From CAUZIB01 sp963578805 (GTDB lineage Bacteria > Acidobacteriota > Vicinamibacteria > Vicinamibacterales > UBA8438): a stretch of 64,000 bases of DNA. Of the stretch, positions 31,933 to 41,225 are shown piece by piece. Below the pieces are notes generated by a model. That model made no database searches. It worked only from the letters and a program-made list of their open reading frames with translations, and was not told where the DNA came from. Location: contig CAUZDY010000017.1 in the NCBI GenBank assembly GCA_963578805.1, positions 1 to 64,000 of the forward strand, read 5' to 3'. Position numbers and translations under genes: made by a program. Positions within the stretch are counted from its first letter, which is position 1; each line of letters starts with the position of its first letter.

Positions 31933-32659
31933 CGACCCACCTGTCGAAGTACCGGACGCGAACCATTACCCAAATGGCAGGCACGAGGTGATGCCACCGG
32001 ACTTTCTTATCAGCCTGACACTCCCGAGGTTTGTAACCAATGAGGACTTCCTCAATCTTCGCCTTACGCTCGCACAGGGTGCTCACAATCTCGAAGTCGA
32101 ACGCTTTTCCGTAGCTCGCGATCGGATCCTTTCGAAGAGCCTCCGTTCGGTAGAGACGTGAACCGATAATATCGTTGAACTGTTTTCCGTACCAGTAGTT
32201 AATCAGGGCCGTCGTGATGAATGTGCCCAACCATCCTGGCCGATCTAGAACGAGGCGTAAGGCGCCTGGGCTGTTCTTCGACAGCCGTGACCCGAGCATC
32301 ATATCGAGGTCGGCGGCTTCGGCCCGTTCGAGCAAGGGCTGCACGTACGATGAATCGTACTCGTCGTCGGCATGGTGAATGTAGGTGTAACGGCCTTTGG
32401 CGAGCCGGATGCCCGTCTCGACGGAATAAGCGAGGTCGAGGTTGCGTTCCTGTAGGATGAACGTCGTGTTGGGGTCCTTCAACTGGAACTCTCTGAGAAC
32501 CTCCCGAGTCCCGTCCGTGGACCCGTTGTCGACGACGATCAGTTCCATCGAGTCCACCGCAATTCGCTTAGCTGACTCGTACGCCTTCGCGACGGTTTTA
32601 TACTCGTTGAAGCTGGTCATTACGACCGTCAGTCGGAGGTCGATTTTTGTGGCGGTCAT
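31916..32659 (-). CDS. GT2 glycosyltransferase, polyprenyl-phosphate sugar synthase-like
   Basis: From the ATG at 32659 the product is 247 residues (the frame is open to a TTG at 32686). The GT-A fold is plain: LTVVMTSFNEYKTVAKAYESA, IVVDNGSTDGTREVL, and the DxD-like HHADDEYD. No membrane anchor is evident. It resembles single-domain polyprenyl-phosphate mannose/glucose synthases. It precedes and overlaps the large membrane protein by 17 bp, suggesting that it loads a lipid carrier with the sugar that the membrane enzyme transfers. It is divergent from the NeuB-cupin gene. Confidence 0.88.
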   Translation of the reverse strand: MTATKIDLRLTVVMTSFNEYKTVAKAYESAKRIAVDSMELIVVDNGSTDGTREVLREFQLKDPNTTFILQERNLDLAYSVETGIRLAKGRYTYIHHADDEYDSSYVQPLLERAEAADLDMMLGSRLSKNSPGALRLVLDRPGWLGTFITTALINYWYGKQFNDIIGSRLYRTEALRKDPIASYGKAFDFEIVSTLCERKAKIEEVLIGYKPRECQADKKVRWHHLVPAIWVMVRVRYFDRWVGGRGR

Positions 32660-32918
32660 GATTTCTAGTTCGTCAAACTGTAACAAGCTATGCCAATGTC
32701 CACCGGGTCACCGGTCGACGCTTCAACCACGGAATGACTATAGGCCCCACTCCGTGAGCGAGGGAAAACATCTACCGTCGGCGATTACTTGATCCGGTCG
32801 GCTACACGCCACCGGCCGATTACGAAGCACGAAGTTATCACTCGCCTGCCGTAGCCTGAATCATTCAAGCCGCTCTCCGTCTCAGCACTGTTTAGTGTAA
32901 TATTTACGGCAATAACTG
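32660..32918. promoter_or_regulatory. Divergent promoter region
   Basis: This 259-bp space lies between two divergent units. A TAATAT stretch at about 32899-32904 could be the -10 box for the rightward NeuB gene, placing transcription start only about ten bases before its ATG. No matching -35 box or Shine-Dalgarno is evident. No open frame is visible. Confidence 0.3.
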
Positions 32919-34442
32919 ATGTTAACGGTCGATCCTAAACTTGGTGCTATTCCGGTACCACTATTCATTCTAGACCTGGCCAATAACCACATGGGCAGTG
33001 TCGAGCATGGCCTGCGAATCGTGGATGAGTGTGCCAAGGTGTTGTCTGATCTGCCGTATCAGATTGCGCTGAAGCTGCAGTACCGTAATCTCGACACGTT
33101 TATTCACCCCGAGTACCAGCAGCGGCTCGACGTAAAATATATCAAGCGCTTTCAGGAAACCCGGCTGTCGGCTGATGACTATCGCCGGTTGAAGGATGCG
33201 ATGGTCGACCGCGGGTTCCTGACGGCTTGCACTCCGTTCGACGAAGCGTCCGTGGATCTTGCGGCGGCCCATGAATTTTCGATCCTGAAAGTTGCGAGCT
33301 GCTCGTTCACAGACTGGCCTTTGCTCGAGCGGCTGGCGCTCGCGTCGACTCCGGTGATCGCGTCAACGGGAGGGGCGCGAATCGAGGACATCGATCGCGT
33401 AGTCAACTTCTTTGGGCATCGAGATCGGCCGCTCGCCTTGATGCACTGTGTAGCAGTGTATCCCACGCCGCCCGAGCACTTGGAACTGAATCAAATCGAT
33501 CTCTTCCGCCGGCGCTATCCCGACTTGAGCGTAGGGTTCTCGACCCACGAGCCGCCGGGTGCTCTCGAGCCGATCGGGCTCGCTGCGGCGAAGGGCGCAA
33601 CAATTTTCGAAAAACACGTCGGGGTGCCCACGACAGAGTTCGTCCTGAACGACTATTCGGCAACGCCGCAGCAGGTCAGGCCGTGGATCGAGGCCGCGGC
33701 TCGGGCCTGGGAAATGTGCGGCGCCGAGGGTCAGCGATCGACTGGAGGTGAGACGGAGACCGTGAGCCTGCAGTCCCTTCGCCGCGGCGCGTATCTCCGG
33801 GAACCGGTCGTCGAAGGGCAGCGAATCGACCCGGCGCAGGTCTTTTTTGCCATGCCGGCTCAGCCAAATCAGCTGGCGGCAAATGATTTCTCAAAATACC
33901 TGCAGCTCATGGCCCGCCGAGACATTGCCGCGAACGCCCCGATCCTGACGGAGTCCGTGGACCTCAAGAACAACCGTGACAGCGTGTATGCGATCGCCAG
34001 CGCGGTCAAGGACTTATTGGCCAAGAGCGCGGTCGCCGTGCCGCGCCGCGCGGATCTGGAGATTTCGCACCATTACGGCCTCGAGCGCTTCCATGAAGTG
34101 GGGCTGACACTCTTCACCGTCGTCAATCGGGAGTATTGTAAGAAGCTAATGGTGCTCCTACCGGGGCAGCGGCATCCGGAGCAGCACCACAAGATCAAGG
34201 AAGAGACGTTCCATCTGCTCTACGGCGACCTGTCCGTCTCCCTGGACGGCCAGCGGCAGGATTGCCGGACCGGCGAAGTACTCACGGTCGAACGGAACGT
34301 GCGACACGAATTCTGGAGCACCGAGGGCGCGGTGATCGAAGAGGTCTCGTCAACGCACGTTGGCTCCGACTCTTACTACACTGATCCGGCAATCATGGCC
34401 AACGGTCATCGCAAAACGCTGTTGACCTACTGGCTCGACTAG
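32919..34442 (+). CDS. NeuB/SpsE-family synthase with SAF-like domain and C-terminal cupin
   Basis: The 507-residue protein starts with a NeuB barrel (LDLANNHMGSVEHGLRIV, TACTPFDEASVDLA, LKVASCSFTDWPLLE, VIASTGGA, FSTHEP, IFEKHVG), the fold that condenses phosphoenolpyruvate with an aldose to make sialic, legionaminic or pseudaminic acids. A middle segment (about 285-345, SLRRGAYLREPVVEGQ to LMARRDIAANAPIL) looks like the SAF/antifreeze-like domain. The last about 110 residues form a cupin with HPEQHHKIKEETFHLLYG as metal motif. Ordinary NeuB proteins are about 350 residues and lack the cupin. The fusion suggests that an epimerisation or isomerisation step is built in. It heads a three-gene set with a HAD phosphatase-like and a ThDP enzyme. 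Confidence 0.88.
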   Translation: MLTVDPKLGAIPVPLFILDLANNHMGSVEHGLRIVDECAKVLSDLPYQIALKLQYRNLDTFIHPEYQQRLDVKYIKRFQETRLSADDYRRLKDAMVDRGFLTACTPFDEASVDLAAAHEFSILKVASCSFTDWPLLERLALASTPVIASTGGARIEDIDRVVNFFGHRDRPLALMHCVAVYPTPPEHLELNQIDLFRRRYPDLSVGFSTHEPPGALEPIGLAAAKGATIFEKHVGVPTTEFVLNDYSATPQQVRPWIEAAARAWEMCGAEGQRSTGGETETVSLQSLRRGAYLREPVVEGQRIDPAQVFFAMPAQPNQLAANDFSKYLQLMARRDIAANAPILTESVDLKNNRDSVYAIASAVKDLLAKSAVAVPRRADLEISHHYGLERFHEVGLTLFTVVNREYCKKLMVLLPGQRHPEQHHKIKEETFHLLYGDLSVSLDGQRQDCRTGEVLTVERNVRHEFWSTEGAVIEEVSSTHVGSDSYYTDPAIMANGHRKTLLTYWLD

Positions 34443-34507
34443 CCGTACTCGGTGACTCGGCTAGCCGCACCGGTGGCCATGTCTCTAACCCTCCCGGCGG
34501 GCGCTGC

Positions 34508-35119
34508 ATGATGACCCTAATCTGGGACGTCGATGACGTCCTGAACAACCTGATGGGCCAATGGTTTGAGACGGTGTGGCAGCCAACCCACCGCGATGTG
34601 AATCTTCGGTACTCGGACCTCAGCGTGAATCCGCCGCATGAAATACTCGGTGTGCCTCTCACTGACTATCTGGAATCGCTCGACACCTTTCGCCGCGAGC
34701 GCTACGCCGTGCAGGAACCGCTTCCGGAAGTCCGCGAATGGTTCCAGGCGCACGGCACTTCCTGCCGTCATGTCGCACTGAGCGCTGTGCCGGTCTCATG
34801 CGCGTCCTTCACCGCTGAATGGGTCTTCCGGCATTTCGGAGTCTGGGTACAAACCTTCGCCATTGTGCCGTCGCCGAGAGACGCCGTCAGCGACACGGCC
34901 CGACCAAAAACTAAAGCCGAGTACCTGCAGTGGCTGGGTCACGGTGATGTGTTAGTAGAAGACAATGACCAGAACCTCAAGGCCGCCGTCGAACTTGGTC
35001 TGCGTGGTGTCGCAATTCCTCGCCCCTGGAACCAGGCGCGCCACCAGTCCTTGCGGGCCGCGCTGATCCAACTGACAGACCTTGTCCACGGCGGCGAGCG
35101 TCCCTTTTTCACGGTATAG
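34508..35119 (+). CDS. HAD-superfamily protein, probable sugar phosphatase
   Basis: The 203-residue protein begins with LIWDVDDVLNNLM, a HAD motif I (DxDxx) in which the second Asp is the general acid. ALSAVP is a plausible motif II and KTKAEYLQW with DVLVEDNDQNLKAAVELG motifs III and IV. A small helical cap lies between. Following the NeuB-like gene by 65 bp and 6 bp before the ThDP gene, it is a good candidate for removing the phosphate from a nonulosonic-acid phosphate or a precursor. The substrate is unproven. The start is uncertain within one codon (ATGATG). Confidence 0.8.
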   Translation: MMTLIWDVDDVLNNLMGQWFETVWQPTHRDVNLRYSDLSVNPPHEILGVPLTDYLESLDTFRRERYAVQEPLPEVREWFQAHGTSCRHVALSAVPVSCASFTAEWVFRHFGVWVQTFAIVPSPRDAVSDTARPKTKAEYLQWLGHGDVLVEDNDQNLKAAVELGLRGVAIPRPWNQARHQSLRAALIQLTDLVHGGERPFFTV

Positions 35120-35125
35120 CGACTC

Positions 35126-36931
35126 ATGATTAAAGTGTCTGATTACGTCATCTCCTTCCTGGCTTCCATCGGCGTACGTCATGTGTTCCTCCTGCCCGGT
35201 GGTGGGTCGATGCACTTGGTGGATTCCGTCGGGCGTGACACGCGTCTGAGCTATGTCGTCAACCTACACGAGCAGGCGAGCGCGATTGCCGCGGAGGCGT
35301 ACGCTCAGGGCACGAATCACCTTGGTGTCGCGCTCGTCACGACCGGCCCAGGCGGGACCAACGCAATCACTGGTCTCGCGGCAGCCTGGCTCGATTCGAC
35401 ACCCTGTCTGTTCATTTCGGGCCAGGTGAAGCGGGAGGACCTCACTGGCACCCGCGGCGTGCGCCAGTTTGGATTTCAGGAACTGCCCATCGTCGACATT
35501 GTGACGCCTATTACAAAGTACGCCATCACCATCGTCGAACCGGCAAGCATTCGCTTTCATCTCGAGAAAGCCTATTCTCTGGCTACCGTCGGCCGGCCCG
35601 GGCCGGTCTGGGTCGACATTCCCCTCGACGTGCAGGGCGCACTGATCGACGAAAGCACGCTTGAAGGTTTCACGGCGCCAACGATCACCGAAACTTCCGT
35701 CGACATGGTCGAACCCGTGACTCGCGCACTCGAGTTACTCAGCGCATCCGAACGCCCTGTCGTGCTAATCGGTAACGGCGTGCGCCTAGCCAAGGCCGAG
35801 CGTGAACTGGCGGCAGCAATCGAACGCCTCGGCGTACCCGTCTTAACGACCTGGAAGGCGCTCGACCTGATTCCCGAGGACCATCCGTTCTACGTGGGGC
35901 GCCCGGGTGGCGTTGGTCAGCGGGCGGCGAACTTCGCCCAACAAAATTCGGATTGGCTGTTATCGATTGGCGCGCGGCTTGATCTGGGCCAGACCGGCTA
36001 CAGTCACGAACGCTTTGCAGCGCACGCGCGCAAGATTATTGTCGACGTCGATCCAGCCGAGATTCGCAAGTTGAATATGGTGGTGGACGTCGCCGTGGTC
36101 GCCGACGCTAAGCGGTTTTTAACAGCGCTACTGTCAGAGCTGGTAGGCCTGGCTCCCTGCGATCGGTCGGACTGGATGAGCCGATGTCAGGCATGGAAGG
36201 TCCGCTATCCGGTCATCCTTCCCCAATACTGGGAGGAATCGTCAGGGGTCAACCTGTACGCGCTGGTTGATACATTCAGCGAAGAGTTACAGGACGGCGA
36301 TGTCTTCGCACCTGGCAGTTCAGGGGCCTGCAGCGAGGTCGCGATGCAGGCCTTCCGGATGCTACACCGAGTACGGGTCTTCAATTCCGAAGGCCTAGGT
36401 TCGATGGGCTTCGGCATTCCTTCGGCTATCGGCGCCTGCCTCGCGTCGGGAGGCTGTCGAACGGTCTGCCTCGATGGTGACGGCGGTTTCTGGATGAACA
36501 TCCAGGATCTCGAAACTGTTGTACGACTGAACCTTCCGGTGAAGTTCTTCGTGCTCAACAACAATGGGTACGGGTCCATCCGTTCAACTCAGATGACGCA
36601 TTTCGGCGGCACACTCGTCGGATCTGGTCCGGAAAGTGGTCTGACACTACCCGACATCCGCTCCGTCTGCGGCGCGTTTGGCGTCAAAACCTTCTACCTA
36701 GACTCGCAAGCGGACTTGCGCGCGAAGGTTCACGAGATTCTCGCGTCTGACGGCCCAGCTGTCTGTGAAGTGCTCGTCTCGCCCAATCAGATGACGGCAC
36801 CGCGCCTGTCCTCGCGCAGGCTGCCGGATGGGCGCATGGAATCAAGTCCACTGGAAGACTTATGGCCGTTTCTCGATCGGGACGAGTTTCGTGCCAACAT
36901 GCGTGTGTCGGCTAAGGACGGCGACAAGTAA
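35126..36931 (+). CDS. Thiamine-diphosphate enzyme of the acetolactate synthase family
   Basis: The 601-residue protein has the three domains of acetolactate-synthase-type enzymes. The catalytic Glu49 lies in NLHEQAS, the ThDP-binding motif begins LDGDGGFWMNIQDLE and ends in FVLNNNGYGS. In polysaccharide loci, relatives such as YerE add a two-carbon unit from pyruvate to the keto group of a CDP-3,6-dideoxyhexulose to make yersiniose. Since this locus also encodes that ketosugar pathway, a YerE-like role is attractive, but its immediate neighbours are a NeuB-cupin and a HAD protein, which points to an acid-sugar path instead. It is not a biosynthetic acetolactate synthase by context: no regulatory subunit or ilvC is nearby. 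A short copy of its ThDP region follows the gene. Confidence 0.88.
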   Translation: MIKVSDYVISFLASIGVRHVFLLPGGGSMHLVDSVGRDTRLSYVVNLHEQASAIAAEAYAQGTNHLGVALVTTGPGGTNAITGLAAAWLDSTPCLFISGQVKREDLTGTRGVRQFGFQELPIVDIVTPITKYAITIVEPASIRFHLEKAYSLATVGRPGPVWVDIPLDVQGALIDESTLEGFTAPTITETSVDMVEPVTRALELLSASERPVVLIGNGVRLAKAERELAAAIERLGVPVLTTWKALDLIPEDHPFYVGRPGGVGQRAANFAQQNSDWLLSIGARLDLGQTGYSHERFAAHARKIIVDVDPAEIRKLNMVVDVAVVADAKRFLTALLSELVGLAPCDRSDWMSRCQAWKVRYPVILPQYWEESSGVNLYALVDTFSEELQDGDVFAPGSSGACSEVAMQAFRMLHRVRVFNSEGLGSMGFGIPSAIGACLASGGCRTVCLDGDGGFWMNIQDLETVVRLNLPVKFFVLNNNGYGSIRSTQMTHFGGTLVGSGPESGLTLPDIRSVCGAFGVKTFYLDSQADLRAKVHEILASDGPAVCEVLVSPNQMTAPRLSSRRLPDGRMESSPLEDLWPFLDRDEFRANMRVSAKDGDK

Positions 36932-37001
36932 TTGTCTTGCGCTTGGCGGGTGGCATCTACCCGGCGATGTGGCCCGTTCCAAGAAGCAGCGGCACGATTG
37001 A

Positions 37002-37088
37002 ATCGTGACAGTGCGGCAAGATCGTCCCCTGATGAAACTCTTCGTGGCCAACAACGACGAGTATGCGTCCATCCGTTCCGCGTGGTAG
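37002..37088 (+). pseudogene. Remnant of a second ThDP-enzyme gene
   Basis: The frame reads TVRQDRPLMKLFVANNDEYA followed by SIRSAW and a stop. The intact gene upstream has TVVRLNLPVKFFVLNNNGYG followed by SIRSTQ at the same point, so this is a diverged copy of the ThDP-binding loop. About 29 codons survive, placed between the intact gene and a GT4 gene. Confidence 0.65.
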
Positions 37089-37098
37089 GACCTGTGGA

Positions 37099-38196
37099 AT
37101 GCTGACAGCAGGAATCGATCTGACCGCGGCAAGAATCAACCAGGCCGGCACGGGGCGCTATATTCGCGGCCTGCTCGAAGGCTTTCGCCAGTCCAACCTG
37201 CCTGAGCCCATGGGTTTTGAGTCACCAGCGTGGACGACCCGGAAGCCCGGTGGCCGATTGGCCGGCCGCATCCAGGCGCTCTACAGGGATGTCTTGTGGA
37301 CGCCCGTTCAGTTGCCCCGAAAAGCGGTCCGAGCCGACATCGACGTGTTGCACATGCCGGCGAACGTCGCGGCGGCGGCGAGCTCCTGTCCGCAGGTGGT
37401 TACGATTCTCGACACGACGGTTTTCGACCAGGGACACAGTTTTAAACGCTGGCATCACATGGTAACTCGTGCAGGAATGTGCCGGGCCGCCCGCCACGCC
37501 TCGGCTATTCTGACGATTTCAGAGTTTTCTCGCGGTCGGATCGCCGCGGTATTAGGAATCCCGCTTGACCGCATAACGGTGACGTATTGCGGCTGCGATG
37601 CGTCGTTCCGCCGTTTGACCGACCGTCAACGGGAGCATGAACGCGCACGGAGTGGGTGGGACGAGTTTATGTTGACTGTCGGCACGATTGAGCCACGCAA
37701 GAACCTCCGGACATTGCTCCGCGCGTATGCGCTGATGCGGCGTGAGGGCTATCGAGGGAGCCTAATCCATGCCGGCCCAAAGGGGTGGAAGTCTCGTGAC
37801 CTCGATCCATTGCTGAGCGAGTTGAACCTTCGGGATCATGTGCGATTCCTCGGCCTCGTCCCGGATAAGACGTTGGTCCTCTTATACAATTTAGCGACTG
37901 TGGTTGCCTATCCGAGCCTGATGGAAGGCTTCGGTCTTCCGGTTCTCGAAGCGATGGCTTGCGGGGCGCCGGTGGTGGCTGCGACAGGCTCGTCACTTGA
38001 GGAGGTGGGCGGCGAAGCAGCCATCTACGCCGCGCCGACCGACGTCGAAGCCCTAGCCGATGCGCTGTTACACGTCGCCTCTTCACCGGCGTTACAGGCG
38101 TCGATGGCAGCGGCCGGTCCGCTGCGGGCTACGCAATTTTCGTGGGCCGAGTGCGCGAGGCGGACGCAGACCGTCTACGAGCAGGTGGTGTCGTGA
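37099..38196 (+). CDS. GT4 family glycosyltransferase
   Basis: From the ATG at 37099 the product is 365 residues with two Rossmann domains (GT-B). The N-terminal domain has the glycine-rich TGRYIRGLLEGF. The C-terminal part contains VGTIEPRKNLRTLLRAY and EGFGLPVLEAMACGAPVVA, the donor-binding E-x7-E motif of GT4 enzymes. It should transfer a sugar from a nucleotide donor to the growing lipid-linked oligosaccharide at the inner face of the membrane. Donor and acceptor are unknown. It starts the glycosyltransferase run that fills the next 10 kb. Confidence 0.92.
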   Translation: MLTAGIDLTAARINQAGTGRYIRGLLEGFRQSNLPEPMGFESPAWTTRKPGGRLAGRIQALYRDVLWTPVQLPRKAVRADIDVLHMPANVAAAASSCPQVVTILDTTVFDQGHSFKRWHHMVTRAGMCRAARHASAILTISEFSRGRIAAVLGIPLDRITVTYCGCDASFRRLTDRQREHERARSGWDEFMLTVGTIEPRKNLRTLLRAYALMRREGYRGSLIHAGPKGWKSRDLDPLLSELNLRDHVRFLGLVPDKTLVLLYNLATVVAYPSLMEGFGLPVLEAMACGAPVVAATGSSLEEVGGEAAIYAAPTDVEALADALLHVASSPALQASMAAAGPLRATQFSWAECARRTQTVYEQVVS

Positions 38197-38269
38197 ACCG
38201 CGGCCGGCCTCTTGATGCCGCCGATAACAGCGAGGGGTTGTGCGGTTGTCTCCCTGAGGAAGGACATCG

Positions 38270-38989
38270 TTGAGCACGAACCTCTACGACCGCTACACGT
38301 CCACGCACATGCTGGCCGATGGGAATCCGGAGGCGCTACTGGCTTGGAGCAGGCGGTACTTCCAGAGCGTCATCTTGCCACACGTGCCCTCCGACCCGAA
38401 GACCAATATCTTGGAATGCGGCTGCGGCTACGGCCGGAACATCAGAGCCTTACGCGCCGCTGGCTATTCGCGGGTCACGGGTATCGACGTCAGCGAGGAA
38501 CAGGTACGCTACGCTAGGGAACAATTCGGACTCGACGACATTCACCAGGTCGATGCCTGTACGTTTCTCAGAGAGTCCGATGCGGTCTACGATGTCGTCC
38601 TTCTCCTGGACGTCCTCGAACACCTCGAAGTCGAGACGACTGTGGAGTGGCTGCAGTTGATCCGCTCGCGGCTGAGCCGATCCGGGAAGGTCATCATCCA
38701 GGTACCGAACGCTCTTTGTCCGATGAATCTGTACCGATACCTCGACGTCACCCATTATCGAAGCTACACAGACCGGAGCATGGCGCAGACGCTCCGGCTG
38801 GCTGGTTTCTCACAAATGACATTTTACGGAATTCCTCCGCTTCCGGTTGGACTAGGAGGCTCACTGCGACACGTACTGTGGCGCGTCTTCCTGCACCCAT
38901 CCATCCGTGCGTTCATGTGGGCTTGCCATGGGTCCATTGCCGGGACGATCTTCACCGGCAACCTACTGGCCGTCGTCAGTGCAGACTGA
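38270..38989 (+). CDS. Class I SAM-dependent methyltransferase
   Basis: A 239-residue protein with ILECGCGYGRNIRALRAAG (SAM motif I), VTGIDVSEEQV and VLLLDVLEHLE, then a C-terminal region rich in hydrophobic residues. The TTG start at 38270 is supported by GAGGAAGGACATCG just before it. Proteins of this type in polysaccharide loci usually O-methylate sugars, sometimes capping the chain; others act on lipids or ubiquinone. The substrate here is unknown. It lies 73 bp after the GT4 gene and 16 bp before the GT2 gene. Confidence 0.87.
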   Translation: MSTNLYDRYTSTHMLADGNPEALLAWSRRYFQSVILPHVPSDPKTNILECGCGYGRNIRALRAAGYSRVTGIDVSEEQVRYAREQFGLDDIHQVDACTFLRESDAVYDVVLLLDVLEHLEVETTVEWLQLIRSRLSRSGKVIIQVPNALCPMNLYRYLDVTHYRSYTDRSMAQTLRLAGFSQMTFYGIPPLPVGLGGSLRHVLWRVFLHPSIRAFMWACHGSIAGTIFTGNLLAVVSAD

Positions 38990-39005
38990 ACAAGGTTCTG
39001 ATGCG

Positions 39006-40082
39006 ATGCGTCCACAACCCCTTTGTGCCGAAGTGGCCCTGCCCACGTTTCGCCTGACGGTCGCGGTCCCCACCTACAACCGTCCGCGCTTACTCCACCA
39101 AGCGCTCGCCAGCATTCAGGAAGCCTGCCGCAGGACCACGATGCCCGTTGAGGTCCTCGTCGTCGACAACGCTAGCCCGGACGATACCCGCGAGGTAGCG
39201 CAGCGGTACGCTGGAGTTATTCCTGACTTTCGCTACGAATGTCAGGATTCGAACATCGGTGGCGAGGCGAACTTCTTCAGCTGCATCGAAAAAGCCAGCG
39301 GCGCTCATGTGTGGGTCGTCGGCGACGACGACGTCGTGGAGCCTGAGTCGGTGAAAGCGATTCTCAGGATGCTATCAGAGGGCGCCAACGCAGTCGTCGT
39401 AAATTATTCGGTCTGGTCGTCCGATCTTCAGATGTGCTCGAAACGCGCGTTCTTCGCCGAGTCTGGTAACAAGGTCTTCGAATCGGTCGACCGCGTCCTC
39501 GAAACGTGTGGCGGAGGACTCGGGTTCACAGCAGCTGTGGTACTGAACAGGAACCAAGTGCTCAAGAATAGCCGTGAAGGGTTCATGCGGTACGCCGATG
39601 TTGGACTATCGTTTCTCGACAGCGCGTATCGCAGTCTCGTCGGAACAAGGGTGGCGTACCTTGCTGTGCCCCTGGTCAAGAACCGTGGCAACAACTCGCG
39701 AGATCTGTGTCTGGGGACTGTTGGCTGGTCATCTGAGACTTGGAATCGCGTGTTTGTAGTCGGCATTCACCAGGTTCTGTCTGGACTATCAGGACAAGGA
39801 TATTCCGACCGAGCCGTGCGCCGAGCACGGGACATCTCGGTCCGGTTATACATTCCGGAACGGCTGAGGCTTCTTCGCCGGATCCGCGAACCATGCCGGA
39901 CAACGGTTAAGTGTCTCTTGCAGAACGTGTACGACGTGCCCTCGCTGTGGACACATGCGCTGCCGATGTTCCTTGTCCCTAGGGCTGTTCTTCGCATTAC
40001 GCCTTGGCTGCGACAGTTCCGGCAACGACACAACACGCCACGCCACGACGTGCCAACTTCGCCGCCTCGGCCAAAATCATGA
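39006..40082 (+). CDS. GT2 family glycosyltransferase
   Basis: From the ATG at 39006 the product is 358 residues. The GT-A motifs are LTVAVPTYNRPRLLHQALAS, LVVDNASPDDTREV and the metal-binding VVGDDDVVEP. The C-terminal third has an amphipathic membrane-associated stretch ending LFLVPRAVLRI. It resembles the GT2 proteins at 42575 and 45001 in overall layout, including the 'W...LP.W/VPRAVL' end, so the three are probably paralogues. It overlaps the next gene by ATGA. The frame is open upstream but there overlaps the methyltransferase. Confidence 0.9.
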   Translation: MRPQPLCAEVALPTFRLTVAVPTYNRPRLLHQALASIQEACRRTTMPVEVLVVDNASPDDTREVAQRYAGVIPDFRYECQDSNIGGEANFFSCIEKASGAHVWVVGDDDVVEPESVKAILRMLSEGANAVVVNYSVWSSDLQMCSKRAFFAESGNKVFESVDRVLETCGGGLGFTAAVVLNRNQVLKNSREGFMRYADVGLSFLDSAYRSLVGTRVAYLAVPLVKNRGNNSRDLCLGTVGWSSETWNRVFVVGIHQVLSGLSGQGYSDRAVRRARDISVRLYIPERLRLLRRIREPCRTTVKCLLQNVYDVPSLWTHALPMFLVPRAVLRITPWLRQFRQRHNTPRHDVPTSPPRPKS

Positions 40083-41215
40083 AGACGAAGATGAAGATCG
40101 GTGTCGACGCGAAGTGGTATTTCGATGATCTGCCAAGTGGTCGCGTGTGGACGCGCGGGATCACGACGCGATTTAAGGCCGCGGCAGCCGATCAGAATTG
40201 GACGTTTTTCTTCCGCCGCAGCGATCGCGTGCATTCGTCTGACGTGCCGCCCTGCGACCAGGCAGTGTTCGCGTCGGCCGGCTGGAATTTGTTATCGAAC
40301 GTGCTCGTGCTACCTCGACATGTTTCCAGCCTTGGACTCGATGTCCTCCTCACGAATTACTTTGCCGTACCCGCCCGTGTCCCGCAGGTCACTGTGGTCT
40401 ACGATATTATTTTCGAGTCGAATCCGGAGCTCTTCACCCGGCGGGAACGTGCGTATCTGTCGTGTATTAAGCCCCTTCTCAGGTCGGCCTCGCTCGTCGT
40501 GACGATTTCCGAACAATCACGATTGCAGCTCGCCCGGTTCGGTTATCTGAGTCGGGAACAGGAATGTGTCGTCGTGCCGCCCGGCATCGATCGACGGTTC
40601 CTTGAACCCATTCCAGCGACCGACATCAGTAGGGTTCACGATCGCTACGCGCTTCCGGCTCGTTTCGTGTTGTACGTCGGCCGATTGAATACGCGAAAGA
40701 ACATCGGGAAGCTGATCGCGGCGATGGCGCAGATCAAGGATCGATCTGTCCAGCTTGTCCTCGCCGGCCGGGCCGAGGGGGCGACCGAGAACTACGCGGC
40801 CCTAGCGGCTCAACTGGGCCTGGCGGATCGAGTGCAGTTTCTGGGCAGCGTGCCCGACGAAGACCTGGCGTCGCTCTACGCATCGTCCGCGGCTTTGGCG
40901 TACCTGTCTGAGCATGAGGGATTCGGGCTCCCGGTGGTTGAGGCGATGGGCGTCGGCGTTCCGATCGTCGCCGCCGAGACGTCGGTCGGACGCGAGGTGT
41001 ATGGCGACGTACCGTTCTACGTTGCCATATCGGACATCGGCGAAATCGCGCGTACGCTTGATGACGTGCTGGCGGAACCGCATGGTCTCGGTCCTCGGCT
41101 CACAATAGGCCAGCACCGCGCCGGGACGTATACTTGGGATCGCACAACCGCATCGCTGATCGATGTACTCGTCGCGCAGGGCGCACGGTCGCCGCGCGCT
41201 GGCGGGGCGCACTGA
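40079..41215 (+). CDS. GT4-type glycosyltransferase (group 1)
   Basis: The 378-residue GT-B enzyme begins MKTKMKIGVDAKWYFDD. LYVGRLNTRKNIGKLIAAM and SEHEGFGLPVVEAMGVGVPIVA mark the donor site with the E-x7-E pair. The ATG overlaps the stop of the GT2 gene upstream (ATGA), and a shift to the next gene is nearly as tight, so translation is coupled. It is related to the mannosyl- or rhamnosyltransferase group, but the sugar cannot be read from the sequence. Confidence 0.92.
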   Translation: MKTKMKIGVDAKWYFDDLPSGRVWTRGITTRFKAAAADQNWTFFFRRSDRVHSSDVPPCDQAVFASAGWNLLSNVLVLPRHVSSLGLDVLLTNYFAVPARVPQVTVVYDIIFESNPELFTRRERAYLSCIKPLLRSASLVVTISEQSRLQLARFGYLSREQECVVVPPGIDRRFLEPIPATDISRVHDRYALPARFVLYVGRLNTRKNIGKLIAAMAQIKDRSVQLVLAGRAEGATENYAALAAQLGLADRVQFLGSVPDEDLASLYASSAALAYLSEHEGFGLPVVEAMGVGVPIVAAETSVGREVYGDVPFYVAISDIGEIARTLDDVLAEPHGLGPRLTIGQHRAGTYTWDRTTASLIDVLVAQGARSPRAGGAH

Positions 41216-41225
41216 GGAGGTCCTT

